64,000 nucleotides of DNA from Polytrichum commune (Eukaryota > Streptophyta > Polytrichopsida > Polytrichales > Polytrichaceae), in assembly GCA_950295325.1 (NCBI GenBank), contig OX485805.1, positions 19,331,501 through 19,395,500 of the forward strand. Direction: 5' to 3'. Numbering within the stretch: position 1 is the stretch's first letter; the number at the start of each line of letters is the position of its first letter. Under the pieces are notes generated by a model, which ran no database searches, had not been told where the DNA came from, and worked only from the letters and a program-made list of their open reading frames with translations. The position numbers and the translations under genes are program-made. Shown here in pieces: positions 1 to 12,288 of the stretch.

Positions 1-2136
1 GTGGGAATGCTCATACTATCCTTGATTGCAGCATGGTTGCAAGATATGCAGCACCCTTATGTTACAATTTTCTTAATCTGATTCGCCTCCGGAACTCAGA
101 TGGAACAGAACAGTTGACCGTTTTTGAGAGTGTAAGTCTCGCATTGCAAACTTAGAATGTCAGTGTATTATGAGCTATCTCACTCTTGATAGTTTGTCAT
201 TTTGTTACTGTGTTGGAATGATGCATTAGAATGACGTTCCTTTTATTGTTGATGTGTTCTAGGTTTTAAGACCATCTACTTTTTGGAGTCATGTACAGGG
301 TCCTGTGAAGTTGAGACTAGAGGTTTCTGAGAAACTGTTTCATATAGCAGCTTACAGTTGTTAAGGTCTAAATAGACATTCACGTTGAGAATCACATTGC
401 ATCTCAGGATGAATTCACAAGGATGCTTAGAGTGCCTTTGTTCTTCAGACTGAGCAATTGTGACCTTAATTGTCAATTTTTGTTGAGTGCAGAAAATGGG
501 CACAATGACAGAAATTCCCTTTATTGGAGGCCAATTCAACAGAATATATCCAATTTTCATGGTCATATATACTGGCCTGTTAGCCAGCAATGTTCTTAAT
601 CGGGTAATGGATTATTTTGGAAGCTGGGGATATTTTAGGAGCCATGATGCTGAAGATGGTGAAGGGTTTGATCCTTCTGGCCTCATCATTTTACGCAAAG
701 GTACTCCAATTTTCAAAGTGCCTGTTTGCTGGCTTCTATCCCATTGATGATTCTAAGCAGTGATAACTGATCATCAATCAATCATCAATCATCTGCATTG
801 CAATGTTCATTGATCGGTTATTTGAGGTCACATGTAGGCGACAATTTGGTGGTAACATAACTACTTGTTCCCACCTCAATAATTGTCCTAAATTTTTGGT
901 CCAAGGAACAACTAGCATGTACATGTTCCCTTTTGCGTGTGCAATCCACTGCAGTTTCTTTTTGTTTCATAAGATGGTTGACATCCTAACATACTGTGCT
1001 CGATGGACAGAGCGGACTTGGCTTGCTCAAAGTGGTGTAACTGCTGTCTTTTTGTCTTAGAAGATGGTGGTAACAATGGCCGTATCCTAACATACTTTGC
1101 TCAATGGACAGAGCGGACTTGGCTTGACCAAGGTGGTGTGGTAGGAGAAAATGTGGTGCCTTTGGCCCGAAACTTTGGCAGTGCTGAATTGGATATAGAA
1201 GCTGAAGCTATTCTGGGAAAGGTATGCATTTAAATACCGGCATATATATCTTTGATACATTTACAAACTCCACCCTCTGGTTGATCTTTTATGAAGTGTG
1301 AGGCCTTAAATGAATATGAAAAGAGATGGATGCATGCCTGAGTAAGAAATAACCATGAGTATAGTCTCAGATCCATTGCAATTGAGAATCGACTGAAACG
1401 ATTTCTGAGCCAATCAAATTTTCAGAAATGTCTCTGGAGTTGGTAGTGCCAACAATAGGGCCGCAGACCTTATCCTAGTTCGAGTGGAATGGCATGCCAA
1501 GATCAAATAGTTATTTATGTGTTTTGTGTCTTGCTAAAATTGCAGAAGGGCATTCCAGAGAAGGAGGGTCTCCAAAGCAATTCACGCCTGGTCTCTGCAA
1601 GCAGTGCACCCCCAGCTATTCGGGAGGGGCCAGGAAGCCGTCAGTCTGGACGAGGTGAAAAGCCCTCATCCAAGGATGCCATTGTCTCCAAATATTCAAG
1701 CCTTAGGGATACTTCAAAACAGTCGTCCGGGAACATATCAAGAGGAGGGCTGCCCTTACCTCAGTCATTGCACTATGGCAATCCACAGGGCAATGTACAG
1801 GGCTCTTCAAAAGGATCCTTTGGGAACAACCCAAGAGCTCCAGTACCTTCGACACACTCTTCACCGTCATTGATCGACTTGCACACTGCGCCCTCGAGTA
1901 CTCTCCCTCAACAAAGGGATGCAATAGAAGGGTCAGGTGGATTTGCTAAGAATTGGGATACGATGATGTCTGGGATACAGAAAATTGGGACAAAGAGATT
2001 TGCTCCTTTGCGCCAAGACAGGTCCCAACTCCAGCCTACTTCCTCACAAACTCTGGACAGCATATTCCAAGGTCTGCGTACCAAACGAGAGCCGGGCGAT
2101 GAGGAGGATGCCCTTGATTTACGGTTGTTAAGATAG
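1..2136 (+). CDS. LMBR1 domain-containing protein 2-like membrane protein (3' part)
   Basis: Partial gene that enters the window already inside an exon. Exons read are <1-131, 493-700, 1112-1221 and 1546-2136 (stop). All borders are GT..AG and the codon phase is continuous. The first exon gives a segment with CSMVARYAAPLCYNFLNL, and the second gives GGQFNRIYPIFMV followed by GSWGYF and EGFDPSGLIIL. These are the conserved C-terminal membrane and post-membrane blocks of plant LMBR1-like proteins, multi-pass membrane proteins of poorly defined role. The last exon codes for a long Ser/Pro/Gly-rich hydrophilic tail ending in DALDLRLLR, likely cytoplasmic. Intron 3 (1222-1545) holds a degraded MITE, and the acceptor of exon 3 is duplicated 101 bp upstream. 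The family call is by motif resemblance; function is not inferred beyond the family. Confidence 0.85.
980..1150 (+). repeat. Tandem duplication covering an intron-exon junction of the LMBR1 gene
   Basis: The acceptor and first bases of exon 3 occur twice, 101 bp apart. AGCGGACTTGGCTTG starts at 1011 and again at 1112, each preceded by a similar stretch ending in GGACAG. The downstream copy continues in the conserved LMBR1 reading frame. The upstream copy runs into a TAG after 16 codons. Confidence 0.8.
1275..1482 (-). repeat. MITE family A, degraded partial copy
   Basis: Resembles the reverse complement of the ~400-bp element seen at 6570, 8388 and 11468. The shared part includes GGAGTTGGTAGTGCCAACAA and the terminal part near CCTTATCC. 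It lies inside intron 3 of the LMBR1 gene. Confidence 0.55.
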
Positions 2137-3933
2137 CATGGGGTCAAAGTGCCCTCTGATAATTGTGTCATTTTTTGCCTCATTCTTGCATACAAGTATT
2201 TGAGATCTTAGCCTGCAAATGAGAATAGCAACATTCTTTGAAGGGAGATAGATATAATGTCAACTTTCACCCTCTGACTGCAAACCAGCTATGCATCTCA
2301 GAATTGCTCCATGGATGCTAGTGTAGTTCATCATCAACCTGGGCCGAGTAGGTTAATAGACATTTTTGAGTAACATAAATGTGAGAAATCAAGTGTAATT
2401 AATTACAGTATATCCATCTCTCCAGGCATGGATCAACTTACCTGCCGGTTCTGCATTATGATTCCTGAGCAGCAAAATCCAATTCAATATGAATTGGATT
2501 GACACAAATACATCTCTATTTTGGACCACTTCTGAGTATTTTAATACTGAAGGTGCTTCTGGCTCCATTCATAGTGTTGAAATTTCGTAGGGAATGACAT
2601 GTTGTCAACAAATACTTATGTGGCTTTCTTGATCTCACTTTCACAAAGTAACATGTTTACTCCTCTTTGGCTGGCGGTGGTTTCTGTCACAAAGCTTGTG
2701 GTCCACAGCACTTGCCTAAAGGTTTCACTGGCCATAATCTGTGGTGATACTGCTCCCTTAGCTTGAAACAAACTTACTTCCTTGTCCTAGGTGACTGTTC
2801 ACCTCTTGCTTGAGAAGTGTTGTAAGGTATGTGGCCCTATTATGGGCAATTCCAACTCCACAGACGATTTTGAAAGTTAGGACGGATCAGGAATGGCCTC
2901 ATCCAGTTAGCAAATATGAGAGGAAGATAGTCAAGTCAAGTTTCAGAATTGCAGTTGAAATGCAATATTCTGAAGAGGTCACAGTGAAGATTCTCTTTCT
3001 CAAATGATTATATAGGTTCTACCAAGTGTATTATCCATTGAAGCTAGAATGGCTGCTATAATTCAATCTCATCGTAACATGCCTCTTTGTAGTGTGTACT
3101 TTAACCAATTAACTATAGACTTTGCTGTAGACCACTCAAATATACGAGAAGTAATATGATATATGGCCAGTCAGAAGAGTGACCGCACAAGTTCAGTTGC
3201 AAATACAATCACACCCCTAAGGTAGGTAACTTATAATAGAATAATGTTCTTACAGAACGAGAGGCACAGAAAAGAACGATCTGTAACAGCTACAGTAGTC
3301 CCTTGTAAAATAGGCTTACAAATGTCACACCTGTAACCTACAACTTGGGAATCAGCCAATTACCCAGGTGCAGGGGGATGATGTCTAATCCATTACACTG
3401 CAACAAAAGCAAACCGCCGCTGTTCATAATCAAATACTACCTTTGCTCTAGTAAGCAAATCTCCACACAGAAGACCAGCGGTATATTCAGATGTGTCCAG
3501 CTCACCGGTGTTTGTGAGCAATGCATTCACCTAGTACAACATGTTCCAAGGATCAGTTAAGTGAAAACGCTGGGCTCTATACTGATTCAATATATTCTGC
3601 ATGCACACCTTGCAGATCCAAACCTGGGTACCTACTCCCAACTCTGATCTTAAAACTCCAGTAGGAGGTGACGGCTACGCTATATATACGATTTATTGTG
3701 GGCCACACTCTTCATAATCGACAACAACAATGAAAAATGGACTATTTTTCCTATAACACCTTTTCTCACTAATGTTTATAATTGTAGCCGGTGTATTTTA
3801 CTATGCATTTACAATAACATAAAAAATAATTCCTACTGTGACAAGAGGCTTGAATAATCTTCAACAATACAACACATCAGTTTTCCAGTTTAAACAATAA
3901 TGTTGCTCACAATAAACATGCGGCACATTATTT
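2137..3933. other. Intergenic region between two tail-to-tail genes
   Basis: Contains the 3' UTR of the LMBR1 gene (roughly the first 200-300 bp), one MITE A copy, and the 3' UTR of the - strand protease gene. The short open frames here show no domain and lie in repeat sequence. Confidence 0.6.
2819..3230 (+). repeat. MITE family A copy
   Basis: Starts GTTGTAAGGTATGTGGCCC and shares internal blocks with the other copies, such as GTGAAGATTCTCTTTCTC. Ends near GTGACCGCACAAG. The 3' end is less certain than the 5' end. Confidence 0.7.
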
Positions 3934-6900
3934 CTAATACCACATTACATCAGAAAAATATAAGGAAATCATGAGCCCTTTGTGTCTGACGGCGGCAGAA
4001 CTGTTCCGGATGGAAAAGATTAAAGTGCTTCGCCGAACAATAACTGTCTGTTCCCACACAGTGAATGTCTAGAAATAATAGAATAGATCTGACTGAGATT
4101 TTGTTGACAACTTGTTGAAACTCAATACATATCTAAATTCATCATAGCAGTATGTTTGATAAAAGTCTTCTTTTGACACGTGTGCCATGAGATAAGCTCA
4201 CCTGATAAAATACATGCATGGCCACCTCCAGTTTGTCCAGCACTGCATATTTCACCTGTCACAAAACCTTTTCACTTCAAAACATAATCTGGAGGATTCT
4301 TGTGCTGACACTTCTGACCAATATATTATACGAGCACACAAATATCCTTGAAGCAGTTGGAGTTGTCACAAGTTCTCATCATGGGTTTCCATATACTACA
4401 ATGGTGAAGTAGGACAGGAAATTGGTCAAATCGGGAAGCCCCTCACTGTGGCTGAATATCAATCATCTGTCAGGCAACTCATGACAGACTCCCTAAAGCA
4501 CAAATTAATGTTAAGTTTTATGCAATTGCTTTGTAAGGTACCAGGTGAGCATGCCTCGGCAAGGTGTGGACCTTTTGTAGGCACTTCCAACTCTGGAGAC
4601 ATTTCGGGCCATTGGGTCAGCTTAGGTATTGTCTCATCCAGTTAGCAATTCTGAATCAAAAAGACTGTCATCTCAAGTTTCAGAGTTGAGTAGAGATGCG
4701 AAGGTTGTAGGAGATCAAAGTGAAGATTCTCTTCCTCTTAAAATGATCACAGAGGCCCTTCCAATTGTATATTCACTATTAAACCTAGAGTAGTGTCTAT
4801 ATTGTGAGTAGTCATCCAATCTCCATGTGACATGTGTCTTTTTGGTGTCCATTTTTCACAGAAGCCTTGCCATTATTCACTCAAATAAGCGTCCAATTAA
4901 GAGTGACCAGATAAGGCCCATATACCTTGTTACTCATGTCATCAACTAACACGAGGTTGCAAAGACATGTCCACAGCAGAGACACATTGGTGAACCATTT
5001 GAAGACATTCAGGATTACAGAGTGGCTTTACCTGGAGACCAGGTCCAGGCGTGCCTACGCCCATAAGATCAGCAAGGCTTTCCGGTTGTAAAACATTGAG
5101 GAGGTCAAACTCGTTCACAGAACGGCCATTAAATATGACATCGACACCACCAGCTCCGACATCAAACATGAAGAGAGCAGTGCGGCCATTGAAAGTAGCC
5201 GACACATGGGGCACATTCTCAATGAATTCCATGGTCTGAAACACAGAAGGGATTGAAATAAAGAGAATTGCTGAGAATCACTTAAGAGGATAAAGAAGGT
5301 TTTTCAACAGGAATACGCATAAATGTACAGATGTAAGTATATGTAAGAGCTCATGTACCCACATGCCATTGCAAAGCTTGACCGCACAATGGCCTGTACA
5401 TTACAGGATCAAAGAGTGAGAGTGTGCCCTCTCCATGCGCCATCTGTCAGAACAAAAGATGACAAGCAGTTAATCCTGTCAAGAAAAGATTCAACTTAGT
5501 GCACTCTTAGATGATGTGAGTAATTGCAGTCCAGACTTACCTCGACCACACAGTGACAGAAGATGTCATAACCGCAGATACCTGCCAATGCTGGTGATGC
5601 TCCATTCTCAAGTCTTGCAAGAGGCACCTTCACATCCCATATAAGTAAAGTTCTGAACACATGGACATGATTTCAAACATATACCTCCTGAGCGAGCTGA
5701 TCTATCTTGATAAAATGGAGGATAAATGATGGCTGGGCACTAATTCTTTGCACCAAATTTGCCAATCATAGTATAGATAATCTTCCAAAGGCAAGAAACA
5801 CACCACAAAAGAGGTTTGCAATGGTGAGGAGCTCCTTGCAGTCAAATAAACCAAACATAGTAATGAAGTGACTGAAGTCAGGCTAAAGAATGTCAATTGC
5901 ACGTGACAACACCTATTTTGTTGCATAATTAAAAGATATCTGACCTCCATAAACATTGGATTTTGAATTCGTAATGGCCCCAGCTGAAAGCTATCTGCTC
6001 GGCAGTACTGCGATTTTGCCTAAAGCACACATCAACAGCTCTTTCAAATGAAATTTCCATTCTCGAGATTGACTTCATATTGAACACTCAGATTGAGATT
6101 GACATTAATAGCATAATTTGCACATGTTGTATTTTCTCCATGAGCCCTAGGGGTAAACTCAAAATCGAAAGTCAGAGTCACAACAACTCAAAACTTGGTG
6201 AAACAAGGGACATTGAGGACAAATAAAATATGGACTCGAACCCCATCAGTCCTACCTTACCCTCGGCACATGTGAGGTGCACTTCTCCAAATGCGTTCAG
6301 TCCAAGCTCCCTTGCCTGCACAGCTACCATCGTTTAATTTAATAAATTCCAGGATATGGAGCATCCACTTGACCACTTGCAGTACATGCTGGAAACAAGT
6401 GATCTATGTGCTAACTGTGCATAGTCAAGAATCCTAAGTGCAGGTCATTGCAGGTTTACTGAAGGTCCCTGACGTGGCAAATAAACAGAATTCAGAACAT
6501 ACAAGAACATTTTCCATTCTGACTCGCTCTTTGTTCCTTGCCATAGCAATACCGCTATTGCATCATGTGGTGTTAAGATATGCGACCCTATTATGGACAC
6601 TTGCAATTCCAGGGATATGTTTGGCTATTGGATTGGCTTGGGAGTTTATTTATCCAGTTCGCAATTGTGAATAACACAGATTCTCAGTTCAAGTTCAAAA
6701 TCAGTGCTGAGATGCATAACTTATAATAGGTCAAAGTGAAGATTCTCTTTCTCTTGAAGTGGTCATATAGGCACTCACAATTGCGCCTACCATTGAACCT
6801 AGAATGGCTGATATAATTGAGCACATAGTCCAATCTCATTGTAACATGTGTCTTTGTAGTGTCTATACTTAACCACAAACCTCGTCATATACCATACCAT

Positions 6901-9900
6901 TAAGAAGAATGACCACATAAGGGCCACACACCGTAACTCTTGTCTACAAAGTACTGGGGTAGTTCCCTCAACATTATGGATCTGTATTGGCAGCCCCATA
7001 GTCCACTAGAAACAGGAGCCAATAATATTGCCAGACATACACAGGTTCCTCAATATACAAAAGTAAGAAGGAACACTACCTTTTGTGGCACAATGGTGAG
7101 GCTGCTGGCCCCGGTGTCCAACATGAAGTATCTGAACATAACATTCCCTATGTTAGAAAGATTAAAAAATCTAAATCTACGAATGCAATCTGACATCTTT
7201 GGCTTGAAATTCACCATGACTATGCACCTACCCTATATCTTCTCCATTCACAAGGGGGCGCACCAGGTAATGGCCATTGTCTGCTCTTATCATCTGTAAA
7301 ATGCATACAATGAAAGGGTCAGTTACATGCAAACGCCGGAATGCATAGGTGTAGGTCTTTAATAAATGATCTGCATAGGATGGCTTTTTCAAGAAACATG
7401 AGCCAGCCATATTTGTGAATAATTGGAATAATAAAATAATAAATGTACTGAAGCATGACAATCTACCTGTACAGAAGGCATACAATTGGAATCAATGTGG
7501 GTGCAAGGATGGTTGTGTTGTGGCCGAAAAACCGTCATAGATTCTGGCAAGTGGTATCTAGAATGCATGTCCTCCTCCAGTACTCGATCTAAAGAATGAT
7601 GTACTAAGTACACTTCCTTGTTTCCTGAAGCTTGTGTGTGAATGCTTGAGAATGGGAAAAAGCGCCCTTGCCCTCTCTGCATAAACCCAGAATCCCTGGT
7701 GATATAAGCCCAGGTGAGACTTTCGTGGTAAAAGGAAGGTAAAAACATCAAGCATATCAGTTAATTGTACTCAAGCTTTGTAGTTTTCAATACTTGTGCA
7801 ATTTGTATGAAATCAACAAAATTATTGCATATCAGTTCATCCTTACATGAGCTTCCAGAAATTCTAATTTAGATTAGAGAACTAAGGAGTTTCTGATAAT
7901 TTCGTTTCTTTTTCAAGGAATTTGTTGAGGAATGGCTCACCAGGAGAGGTTGCCAGTCAGAATACTGCCACTTGCACCAGCCTCCAAATGCTTTAATACT
8001 TGCTCGCAGTGGATGCCATGTCTTATTGTCAACTATGACATATGCCACTACCTACATGGTTGAGTTGAACACAACTGGTCATTTGCAACAAGCCCACCAT
8101 TTCTCTCCAAATCCAGGTGATATGATCATCTCGTCCAATACAATTTTCTCAAGCAAAATTGCAGTTAGTCCATTTTTGAACCTAAGCCCATGCAAACCTT
8201 AAACCCCTGAGGTTTACAATAAATGGATTTCTCATGATTCGTTACATATTGTATCATGAGCTGAATACAGGGAGAGGACTACATGCTTGGTATTATGTAC
8301 CAGTTTGAGGTTATTACAAGAGTCTTAATCAGTTTGTGTCTCCTGCTCTTCATGGAGTATAAGGATTTGGGTATTGGGTATAAGGTAGGTGGGCCTTTAT
8401 GTAGCCATTCTTCTTCATTGGACATCTATATTTGAGTGGTAGATAGCAAGCTTGTAGTTAAGAACGGACACCAAAAAGACAGGTGTTACCATGAGATTGG
8501 ACTATGTGCACAAACTATATTAACCATTCTAGGTTTAATAACAAACCCTATTGGGTGGACCCATGCGACTGTTTAAAGAGAAAGAGGTACTTAGCATCCC
8601 AACCGACAATCTTTGTGATTCACAATTGCTAATCAGATGAGACGATTCCTGAGTGGATCTTACAGTCATGAATGTCTGTGGAGTTGGAGGTGCCTACAAT
8701 AGGGGCATATTCCTTAGAACCTCCGTCGTGTATGTGACAAAAGCAAAGACGGGGTAACAATACATAATTAAGAAGATGGGACACAAATGCGTTCTTTTTG
8801 TGATCAATGGTGTACTTGGCACCACTCTAGAGCTTTTATAGAGTGGTGCACAATCAGCTCGTAATCTTGAAAATGAAAGTAAATACAAATAAAACATAAC
8901 CAACGAGTTTTGAAAATGTTGTGAAGGTTATTCTGCACCTTGCATTCCCTCAATTTTACTGCTAGGATCATCTCTGAAGAGGACCTCTCCATGTCAAGAA
9001 CTTCGCCTCCTTCGACACAGATATGCAGCTGCTCTTGGCCCCCCTGTGTCACCCAAAAGCCTGTCCGAATCCATGCCGCCAATAAGCAGACCTGCATTGC
9101 CAGAAACAAGTGAACGTGGTACCCTGGAAACGCATTGCACATTGAAAAGATTCAAAGATTGTAACTCAGCCAGTTAGTGAAAATCTCCATTTAGCCAACC
9201 TTATGATCAACTGCGTGATTGCACATACTGAATGACAGAGGCTCAGGTATTTCATTACAACTCCAGAGAAGATGCATGTTGATGTAAGAAGGCTTTCCAA
9301 ATTCACATGATTCCCTTCCCTACACTTCAAATGATCATCGAATGATCAATCATACACTTCAAACAAACTTCAAAATTCGTAGAGAACTCATACAAACTAG
9401 GTAATGGATGCGAGGAGCCCAGCCAGTCTGTAGTAGGCACCCAGCCTACCGAGCTGCAGGGGCAACGAGTTAAGTACTGGGTGCCTACTACAACCGATGG
9501 TAGGGCAACGCATGTCCATTACTGGATGTAGTAGTCATGGTCATCAATTAAAGGTGATAGTGTGCCCCATTACATTCAATCAGGAATAGACAAGTCAACA
9601 AAATCACTTGGCCTGACCTCTACAATCTTCGAATGGTGCAGAGCTTAAACTGTTTGCTAAATTAAACCTACATACCTTACCTCACGGTCATCAAGCTCCA
9701 GGGTGGATACACGGCCGGCTGCATCAACAGCCCATGACGCATTCCTCCCATCATACGCCCATTCCAAGGTCATTTCGCTACCATCAAATTGCTCCCAAAA
9801 TTGACCCTTGCTGGTCCATGTCATCCGCCATTGCCCTTCCATTCCCAACAAGGTTTGAGTTCCTGCGCGCAGCATAATTCATGAGGTACTGTCTTAGGAG

Positions 9901-11321
9901 AATTTTTTCTTCAAGCAAATACAGGAACCACTTCTTAGCACGACATGCTTGTAACGTATTATCTGTAGCACCCGCAGGGGCCAGCATTGTTAGAACTGGT
10001 GTGGAGTTAGAAAACTTTTTTAGAAAGCACAATTGTGGAGCTGCTTTCACATAAAAGCATTTTCAAGACTACAAATTCTAAAAAAATTCTAAATTCACTC
10101 GGAAGTGAAAATACACACCTAGTGGGTCTGTCGGATGGTGACCCCTGCTTTGGAAAAATTGCTTCCAAATAATTCTAAATACGACATTTGAAAGTGTTAA
10201 ACCTTTCTAGTCTGGACATAAATGGTATCAATGGACTTCACCTCTCTGACCTCTTTCTAAGCATGTTGCTCCTCTTAGTGAAATTAGAAATCATCAATTC
10301 TCCAGAATCATTAGAAGTGATTCAGAAACAGTTGTTTCAGAGGAGAGAGTTGGCTCTGGGGGCGTCCCAGCGGACTACTATGTCAACAGCGAGTGACAAA
10401 TTCTGGAACCTCAACATCTTCAGCCACAACAATTAAATCCAACATTGATACAAAACTGTTTTAAGAACTAGCTTACAGAATACAAACAGGAAAAGCACGA
10501 TTGACTCCGTAAGGTATGTGTTTGGAGAGTGCTTCTTCACCTGACACTTAAGCAGCCATGGCCATGGCCGGGGAACACTTCACTTTTATGTGTTATGATG
10601 TGGATCTCTTGTTGCTGTTTTTCCCTTTTGCTAAATCCTTTTGGCATGGAAGAGGGGTCCAACTGCTAATAAATCAAGTTCCACTCGTGCCAACATATAT
10701 AGTGAGGTATGTGTTTGAAGAATGTTTGTTAACCTGAGACACTAAAGCGGCCATGGCCATGCCCGGGGAAAACTTCAGTTATATCATGTCATGATGTGGA
10801 TCCCTCGTTGTTGTTTTCCCTTTTGCTTAATTTTTTTGGAATGGAAGAGAGGTCCAAGCGCTAACGAAGTTTCACTCATGCCAACATGTATTCAAACATA
10901 TATTCGAACTTACACCATGAGGTGCATGTGATTGGAGAGTGTTTTCTTCACCTGAGACACTAAAGCGGCCATGGCCATTGACACAAGCTTCAGCACCGAG
11001 AGCCTCGCGAATCCTCCGAATGTAATAGCGGACATCACCATCACCATTCCCGCCATTTTCTGCACCAACATCATTCAAATGTAAGGCACCATCACTCGAC
11101 CTGGACTTGTTGCAAAAGCGTCTTTGAGCTGCTTCCTGCTGCTTTCCCAAACAACGCAGGTGACGGCTCTTCGTGAAATCCCGGGAGTTTTCGAGTACTC
11201 TCACTCCGAATTCTCGAACCACTTTTTGTGCAGGTGAATGTGAGATGCTGACGAAACGCAGTGGATGTCGCTCGTGTTCCAGCAGGAGAAGCCCCGAAGA
11301 GAATCCCAGAAGAGCCTTCAT
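3934..11321 (-). CDS. Two-lobed retropepsin-like aspartic protease, 15 exons
   Basis: Exons on the minus strand in order: 11321-10952, 9862-9681, 9091-8939, 7981-7941 (weakest), 7719-7467, 7293-7232, 7131-7080, 6315-6256, 6019-5945, 5701-5685 (17-nt microexon), 5652-5541, 5443-5363, 5235-5032, 4255-4202, 4068-3934. All use GT..AG borders and the phases add up to one frame of about 616 codons. The N-terminus is Ser/Arg-rich and resembles an organelle transit peptide. Residues ~124-240 form a conserved W-rich module (GMEGQWRMTW, WVTQGG). The catalytic motif YFMLDTGASS sits at ~355-364, followed by AFGEVHL, FQLGPLRI and GICGYD. A second lobe begins NVPHVSATFNGRTALFMFDVGAGG at ~493-516, so a DVGA motif mirrors the first DTGA. 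This matches aspartic proteases with retropepsin-type lobes; substrate unknown. Three MITE A copies lie in its introns. Which exon joins 8939 to 7719, and the last two small exons, are inferences from phase. Confidence 0.75.
4530..4935 (+). repeat. MITE family A copy (in protease intron)
   Basis: Begins TTGTAAGGTACC and ends near AAGGCCCATATACCTTG. Shares GTGAAGATTCTCTTCC and GTCCAATTAAGA-type blocks with the other copies. Lies between the exons at 5032 and 4255 of the protease gene. Confidence 0.7.
6570..6935 (+). repeat. MITE family A copy (in protease intron)
   Basis: Best preserved copy. The left end GTTAAGATATGCGACCC mirrors the right end of the copy at 11468-11862, where ATACATCTTAAC closes the element. 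This indicates terminal inverted repeats. Intronic in the protease gene. Confidence 0.75.
8388..8720 (-). repeat. MITE family A copy, inverted (in protease intron)
   Basis: Reverse-complement copy. Runs from TAAGGTAGGTGGGCCTTT to GGGGCATATTCCTTAG, and includes GAGATTGGACTATGTGCACA, which recurs near 25675 and 63370. Confidence 0.7.
9430..9491. repeat. Perfect 15-bp inverted repeat
   Basis: GTAGTAGGCACCCAG (9430-9444) and CTGGGTGCCTACTAC (9477-9491) are exact reverse complements with a 32-nt loop. They lie in the intron between exons 2 and 3 of the protease gene. Confidence 0.8.
10512..10985. repeat. Tandem ~200-bp repeat spanning the exon 1 donor of the protease gene
   Basis: Two full units (about 10512-10704 and 10705-10920) and a partial third (10921-10985). 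They share GCGGCCATGGCCAT, GATGTGGATC and TTCCCTTTTGCT blocks, with anchor positions at 10541, 10734 and 10952. The third unit contains the real end of exon 1 and its donor. A diverged fourth copy lies at about 12810-12930. Confidence 0.8.
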
Positions 11322-11467
11322 TTTCAGAGTTCGCGGTTTCTACCAACGAGCCTTTCTTTCATTCAAAACACATCTGGTGAATTTTAATGGAAAGAAGACT
11401 TGCAATCACCATCACTCGGTGTTTTATTCGGCAAGAATACTGGTGTTGGTCTCAAAATTGTGAGCAG

Positions 11468-11862
11468 TGTATTAAGGAATGTGGCCATTTTGTGGGCATT
11501 TCCAACTCCACATATAAATTTGGCTGTTGGATCAGATCGGGAATTGAATCATCCGGTTACTAGTTGCAAATTACGCAGATTGTCACTTTAAGAGTTAGAA
11601 TTGGAATTAGCATGCAAAACATAAGAGGGACCGAAGTGAAGATTTTTTTCGGTTATTAACTTATCATATGAAGCCTTCCAATTGTGTTACCTACTGAACC
11701 TAGAATTGTGTCGATGTTTCAAATACAAAGTCTGCTCTCATTGTAACACGTGTCTTTTGGAGTTTGTTCTTAAGTACTCTAAACCTTAAAATTATATATC
11801 ATTGAAACACTTATCAGTGTCCAATTAAGAAGAGGGGCCACACAAGGCCCATACATCTTAAC
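11468..11862 (+). repeat. MITE family A copy
   Basis: Starts GTATTAAGGAATGTGGCC and ends GGCCCATACATCTTAAC. The ends form imperfect inverted repeats. It lies just upstream of the protease gene start, so it may be in its promoter region. Confidence 0.75.
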
Positions 11863-12059
11863 CCCTACAAGGCATAGGAAACATGGATTCTCATAGCTTT
11901 TTAGTGTGAAGATCTCATTCGTTTACTTCATTTCTTTTATGCCGAAACATATAACATAAATGGCTTTCTACAAGAATTCCAATCCATAACAATTCTAGGC
12001 TGATCATTTTGTCCAGATGAGCAGTCTAAGTGAACTATCATATTTAGAGTAAGAAAGAA

Positions 12060-12288
12060 CTACATTGAATATGATATTTAGTGTCACCTACTATTTGGAT
12101 TTACACAGTGCTCTATATTTTTATTATTGATGTAATTTTCTACCAGGTAAAGTTGTTGCTATTCTTTAATGTCCAAACAACCAATTAAACATTTGTTGGT
12201 AAAATATGACATATACAATAAATAAACATATGATTGCGTAATTCCAAATAATAAGTGACTCTAAATATTGAATTTAGTGTAGTGTAAT
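12060..12288. repeat. Putative MITE with ACTACA..TGTAGT ends
   Basis: The left end reads ACTACATTGAATATGATATT. The right end, reverse-complemented, reads ACTACACTAAATTCAATATT. The same terminal motif appears at about 44750-44785. The ends recall CACTA-type termini but no transposase is present. Confidence 0.5.
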
